DNA from: DASSUW01 sp036520135 | GTDB taxonomy: Bacteria; Actinomycetota; Thermoleophilia; Solirubrobacterales; Solirubrobacteraceae | Reading direction: 5' to 3' | Assembly: GCA_036520135.1 (NCBI GenBank) | Contig: DATDKF010000299.1 | Span: 1-18,672 of the forward strand | Length of the DNA: 18,672 nt | Shown: positions 15,444-18,672 of the stretch, piece after piece | How the letters are laid out: every line of letters begins with the position of its first letter | Position numbering within the stretch: position 1 is the first letter of the stretch | The notes under the pieces: generated by a model | Databases searched by the model: none | The model's input: only the letters and a program-made list of their open reading frames with translations | What the model was told of the DNA's origin: nothing | Translations under genes and position numbers: made by a program

Positions 15444-16496
15444 ATGGGCCTTTCCGGCCTCGACCACGAGCTGCTGCAGGTGCGCCGTGGCGCACGCAGC
15501 GGCGCATACACGATCGTCGCAGTGCATTCGACCGTGCTGGGGCCCGCCCTCGGCGGGTGCCGGCTGACCACCTACCCGCACCCCGCCGACGCCGTGGCGG
15601 ATGCCCTGCGCCTCGCCGAGGGGATGACCCTCAAGGCGGCCGTGGCCGGCGTGGACCTGGGTGGCGGCAAGGGCGTCGTGTGCGTGGAGCCGGGCACCGA
15701 GCTCACCGCGGAGACGCGCGAGGCGATGCTGCTGGACTTCGGCGACGCCGTCGAGGCGCTCGGAGGGCGGTACATCACGGCCGAGGACGTCGGGACGAGC
15801 CCGGCCGACATGCGCCTCGTGGCCACGCGGACCGAGCACCTCGTCGGCCTGCCCGAGGACCTCGGCGGCCTCGGCGATCCCAGCCCCTTCACCGCTCTCG
15901 GCGTGCACGCCGCCATGCGTGCGTGCGCCGAGCACCGGTTCGGGATCGCGGGCCTGGCCGGCCGCAGCGTCGCCGTCGTCGGCGCCGGGCACGTGGGCGA
16001 GGCGCTCGCGCGCATGCTCGCCGCCGACGGTGCGCGCGTGATCGTGTCCGACATCGACGAGGGCAAGCGCGCGCTCGCCGGCGAGCTGCCGGGCGCCACC
16101 TGGATGAGCCCCGGCGAGGCGATGCTCGCCGAGGTCGACGTGCTGGCCCCCTGTGCGCTCGGCGGTGTGCTCGACGACACGACCGTCACGCAGCTCGGCG
16201 CGGGCATCGTGTGCGGCGCGGCGAACAACCAACTCGCCCACGACGCGCTCGCCGGCGAGCTCGCGCACCGCGGCATCGACTACGTCCCCGACTTCGTCGC
16301 CAACGCGGGCGGCCTGATGCGAGTGGCCGCCGAGCTCGAGGGCGCCGACGGCGAGGGCGTACAGGAGCGCATCGCCGGCATCGAGCCGCTGACGCGCCGG
16401 ATCCTGACCGAGGCCGCCGGCCTCGGCATTACACCGCTCGCGGCCGCTCACGCCATCGCCGAGCGCCGGCTGGCCCGCCCGCTCGCCACCGTCTGA
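15444..16496 (+). CDS. Leu/Phe/Val-type amino-acid dehydrogenase
   Basis: This is a 350-residue enzyme of the Glu/Leu/Phe/Val dehydrogenase superfamily, catalysing NAD-dependent oxidative deamination of an L-amino acid to its 2-keto acid, or the reverse. Landmarks are GPALGGCRL, Lys64 in GMTLKAAVAG, Lys76 in DLGGGKGV, Asp115 in ITAEDVGTS, the Rossmann loop VVGAGHVGEALA, and DFVANAGGLM near the C-terminus. Lys64, Lys76 and Asp115 match the substrate-binding and catalytic residues known in leucine and phenylalanine dehydrogenases. Which amino acid is used cannot be decided. The ATG at 15444 follows GGAGGAG by five bases; a TTG 24 bases earlier overlaps an inverted repeat and is rejected. It is the first gene of a three-gene (or longer) operon after the PucR regulator gene. 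Confidence 0.93.
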   Translation: MGLSGLDHELLQVRRGARSGAYTIVAVHSTVLGPALGGCRLTTYPHPADAVADALRLAEGMTLKAAVAGVDLGGGKGVVCVEPGTELTAETREAMLLDFGDAVEALGGRYITAEDVGTSPADMRLVATRTEHLVGLPEDLGGLGDPSPFTALGVHAAMRACAEHRFGIAGLAGRSVAVVGAGHVGEALARMLAADGARVIVSDIDEGKRALAGELPGATWMSPGEAMLAEVDVLAPCALGGVLDDTTVTQLGAGIVCGAANNQLAHDALAGELAHRGIDYVPDFVANAGGLMRVAAELEGADGEGVQERIAGIEPLTRRILTEAAGLGITPLAAAHAIAERRLARPLATV

Positions 16497-16507
16497 GGAG
16501 AGAACCA

Positions 16508-18061
16508 GTGACCAACCACATCGCGCGCCGCCAGACGATGGGCGACCTGCTGCGCCGCTCCGCCGACCGCTACCCCGACCGCACCGCGATCGTGGACGGC
16601 GAGCTGCGCCGAACCTACCGCGAGCTCGACGACGCCGTCAATCGCGCGGCCAACGCGCTCGCCGAGCGCGGCATGGGCAAGGGCGACCGGCTCGCCCTGC
16701 TCGGCCACAACTCGTACGGCTTCGTCGTGACGTACTTCGCGTGCGCGAAGCTCGGCCTGATCTGCGTGCCGGTCAACTACATGCTGGGCGCGGGCGAGGT
16801 CGGGTACATCCTCGAGCACTCCGGCGCCACCGCGATGGTCGCCGAGGATGCGCTCGTGCCGCTCGCCGAGGCCGGCATCGACGCCGCCGGCGCGCGGATC
16901 GTCGTCCGCGGCGTCATCGGCGACGACCGGGCGGCGTGGGAGCAGCTATCGGATTGGACGACCCATCGCGACGCCGCCGAGCCGGTGGTCGACCTCGCCG
17001 ACGACGACCCGGTCGAGCTCCTCTACACGAGCGGGACCGAGTCGCGGCCCAAGGGCACGATGCTCACGAGCCGCTCCCTGATCGCGCAGCACACGAGCTG
17101 CTTCGTCGACGGCGAGATGAGGCCCGACGACGTGGAGATCCACGCGCTGCCGCTCTTCCACTCCGCGCAGCTGCACTGCTTCTTCACGCCGAGCATCCAT
17201 CTCGGTGCCGTCAACGTGCTGCTCGCCAAGGCCGAGCCGGCGGCGATGCTGGCCGCAGTCGAGGCCGAGCGCGCAACGAAGCTGTTCTGCCCTCCGACCG
17301 TGTGGATCGCGCTCATGAACCACCCGGACTTCGACCGCCGCGACCTCTCGTCGCTGCGCAAGGGCTACTACGGCGCCTCGATCATGCCGGTCGAGGTCCT
17401 CGCCGAGCTCGGCGAGCGGCTGCCCGGCGTCCGGCTGTTCAACTTCTACGGCCAGACCGAGATGTCGCCGGTGGCGACCGTCCTGCGTCCCGAGGACCAG
17501 GTCCGCAAGGCGGGCTCGGCCGGCCGCGCGGCGCTGAGCGTGGAGACGATGATCGTCGACGACGACGGGAACCCGGTCCCGGCGGGGGAGGTCGGCGAGA
17601 TCGTGCACCGCTCGCCGCAAGCGATGCTCGGGTATTGGAACGACGCCGAGAAGACCGCCGAGACGTTCCGCGGCGGATGGCTGCACACCGGCGACCTTGG
17701 GATCCTCGACGCCGACGGTTACCTCTACGTCGTCGATCGGATGAAGGACATGATCAAGTCGGGCGGCGAGAACGTCGCCTCGCGCGAGGTCGAGGAGGTC
17801 ATCCACGCGCACCCGGCCGTGGCCGAGGCCGCCGTGTTCGCGATCCCGCACCCGCGCTGGATCGAGGCCGTCGCCGCCGTCGTCGTCCCGCGCGCCGGCG
17901 CGGCCATCGCGCCCGAGGCGATCACGGCCTTCTGCCGCGAGCGTCTCGCCGGCTTCAAGACCCCTAGGTACGTCGTCGTCGCCGACGGGCTTCCCAAGAA
18001 CCCGAGCGGCAAGATCCTCAAGCGCGAGCTGCGCACAACCCACGCCGGCCTCGCCGCGTGA
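16508..18061 (+). CDS. Acyl-CoA synthetase / AMP-dependent ligase (class I adenylate-forming)
   Basis: This 517-residue enzyme activates a carboxylic acid with ATP to an acyl-AMP and then forms the CoA thioester. Core motifs are all present: phosphate loop YTSGTESRPKGTML (173-186), FYGQTE (313-318), WLHTGDLG (391-398), the hinge VVDRMKDMIKSGGENV around Arg411, and catalytic Lys502 in NPSGKILKREL. Length is normal for medium- or long-chain and aryl acyl-CoA synthetases. The substrate is unknown; the neighbours suggest a 2-keto-, 2-hydroxy- or amino-acid-derived acid (inference). The GTG start at 16508 lies seven bases after AGGAG, which overlaps the dehydrogenase stop, so the genes are closely coupled (11 bases apart). 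An open frame extends upstream through the dehydrogenase gene but is only a shadow. Confidence 0.93.
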   Translation: MTNHIARRQTMGDLLRRSADRYPDRTAIVDGELRRTYRELDDAVNRAANALAERGMGKGDRLALLGHNSYGFVVTYFACAKLGLICVPVNYMLGAGEVGYILEHSGATAMVAEDALVPLAEAGIDAAGARIVVRGVIGDDRAAWEQLSDWTTHRDAAEPVVDLADDDPVELLYTSGTESRPKGTMLTSRSLIAQHTSCFVDGEMRPDDVEIHALPLFHSAQLHCFFTPSIHLGAVNVLLAKAEPAAMLAAVEAERATKLFCPPTVWIALMNHPDFDRRDLSSLRKGYYGASIMPVEVLAELGERLPGVRLFNFYGQTEMSPVATVLRPEDQVRKAGSAGRAALSVETMIVDDDGNPVPAGEVGEIVHRSPQAMLGYWNDAEKTAETFRGGWLHTGDLGILDADGYLYVVDRMKDMIKSGGENVASREVEEVIHAHPAVAEAAVFAIPHPRWIEAVAAVVVPRAGAAIAPEAITAFCRERLAGFKTPRYVVVADGLPKNPSGKILKRELRTTHAGLAA

Positions 18062-18075
18062 AGGGAGAGCCGACC

Positions 18076-18672
18076 ATGAGCACCATCGCCGTCATCGACC
18101 ACGGCGTCCACGGCGACCGCGCCGTGGAGCGCCGCGTCCTCGAGCCGCTCGGCTACGAGGTGATCGACACCCAGGATCTCGGCCTGACCGCCGAGGAGGC
18201 CTTCGACCTCGCCGTCGAGCGCGAGGCCGTGGCCATCCTCGCGGGCCCGATCATCCCGCTCGATCGGGCGCACCTCGAGCGTCTGACCGCCTGCCGCGCG
18301 ATCGTGCGCTACGGCGTCGGCCTCGACAACGTCGACGTCGTCGCCGCCGAGGACCTCGGCATCGGCGTCGGCAACGTGCCCGAGTACGGCCACGAGGAGA
18401 TCTCCAACCACGCGATCGCACTGCTGCTCGGGCTCTCGCGAAGGCTGTTCGAGTTCGACGCTGCCGTGCGGCGCGGCGGTACCGGCATCCCCGCGCCGCA
18501 GTCCGTCGCGCGGCTGTCGCAGCGCACGCTCGGACTCGTCGGCTACGGCCGGATCGGCCGCCGCGTGGCGGAGAAGGCGCGCGCGTTCGGCCTGGAGGTC
18601 GTGGCGTACGACCCGTACGCGAGCACGGCCGACGGCGTCGAGCTGCTCGGGCTCGACGAGCTGCTCCGGCGT
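18076..18672 (+). CDS. D-isomer-specific 2-hydroxyacid dehydrogenase, 3' end cut by window edge
   Basis: The ATG at 18076, seven bases after GGGAG, opens a frame of 199 codons that continues past the window. The protein begins MSTIAVIDHGVHGDRAVERR and contains IVRYGVGLDNVDV, VGNVPEYGHEEISNHAIALL and the NAD-binding loop LGLVGYGRIGRRV followed by VVAYDPYA. These are hallmarks of the D-2-hydroxyacid or 3-phosphoglycerate dehydrogenase family, which interconverts 2-keto and D-2-hydroxy acids with NAD(H). The catalytic Arg, Glu and His lie in the missing C-terminal half, so activity cannot be judged. It is the third gene of the operon, 14 bases after the acyl-CoA synthetase gene. A role on the keto acid made by the amino-acid dehydrogenase is an attractive inference. 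Confidence 0.88.
   Translation, partial: MSTIAVIDHGVHGDRAVERRVLEPLGYEVIDTQDLGLTAEEAFDLAVEREAVAILAGPIIPLDRAHLERLTACRAIVRYGVGLDNVDVVAAEDLGIGVGNVPEYGHEEISNHAIALLLGLSRRLFEFDAAVRRGGTGIPAPQSVARLSQRTLGLVGYGRIGRRVAEKARAFGLEVVAYDPYASTADGVELLGLDELLRR

Noticed and set aside
13611..16451. 946-codon open frame on the minus strand
   Set aside because: It lies antisense to the nucleotidyltransferase, PucR and dehydrogenase genes. Its product is a low-complexity mix rich in Arg, Gly, Ala and His with no family motif. Long antisense frames are expected at this GC content.
15557..18061. 834-codon frame that would fuse an N-terminal extension to the acyl-CoA synthetase
   Set aside because: The first about 315 codons are Arg/Ala-rich shadow of the dehydrogenase gene. 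The synthetase has its own GTG with a good ribosome-binding site at 16508.

Overview
The window is GC-rich DNA (roughly 70% GC by eye, with codon third positions almost all G or C) from a high-GC actinobacterium. The gene families present (ECF sigma factor with a YciI partner, MalT-like LuxR regulator, NarL-type histidine kinase, PucR regulator, secreted pullulanase) fit soil Actinobacteria, perhaps Thermoleophilia/Solirubrobacterales. That placement is an inference and was not tested. I see no tRNA, rRNA, CRISPR array, insertion sequence or phage gene, and no gap between genes exceeds about 210 bases.

Left part (1-2701, all minus strand). A partial 14-TM-type MFS drug exporter runs off the left edge. 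Upstream of it is a two-gene operon, a YciI/DGPF protein followed by an ECF42-type sigma factor, joined by a GTGA stop/start overlap. The exporter and the operon each have the same bipartite element upstream (GTCCAAATCG, 10 bases, GGCGACGT on the minus strand), looking like an ECF promoter. This makes a small self-contained regulon likely: the sigma factor would drive its own operon and the neighbouring exporter.

Middle part (2908-11101). A large secreted pullulanase (plus) meets a minus-strand operon tail to tail. That operon encodes an NAD-dependent epimerase-like SDR whose catalytic Tyr is Phe, a membrane sensor histidine kinase, and a 44-residue remnant that starts like a NarL-family response regulator and then stops. 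The kinase therefore seems to have lost its adjacent partner. Divergent from the epimerase gene is a MalT-like LuxR ATPase regulator (plus).

Right of centre (11079-13974). An NCS1-family permease and a classical SDR form a minus-strand pair. The permease gene overlaps the 3' end of the LuxR gene by 23 bases. Its conserved N-terminus appears to need a CTG start overlapping the SDR stop. A divergent AadA-like nucleotidyltransferase gene follows on the plus strand.

Right part (14145-18672, all plus). A PucR-type regulator is followed by an operon encoding a Leu/Phe/Val-type amino-acid dehydrogenase, an acyl-CoA synthetase/AMP ligase and a D-2-hydroxyacid dehydrogenase (cut by the right edge). 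The 105-base leader between the regulator and the operon holds three consecutive inverted repeats, good candidates for regulator sites. The enzymes suggest metabolism through a 2-keto or 2-hydroxy acid, possibly a CoA thioester, under PucR control. The actual substrate cannot be read from the sequence.
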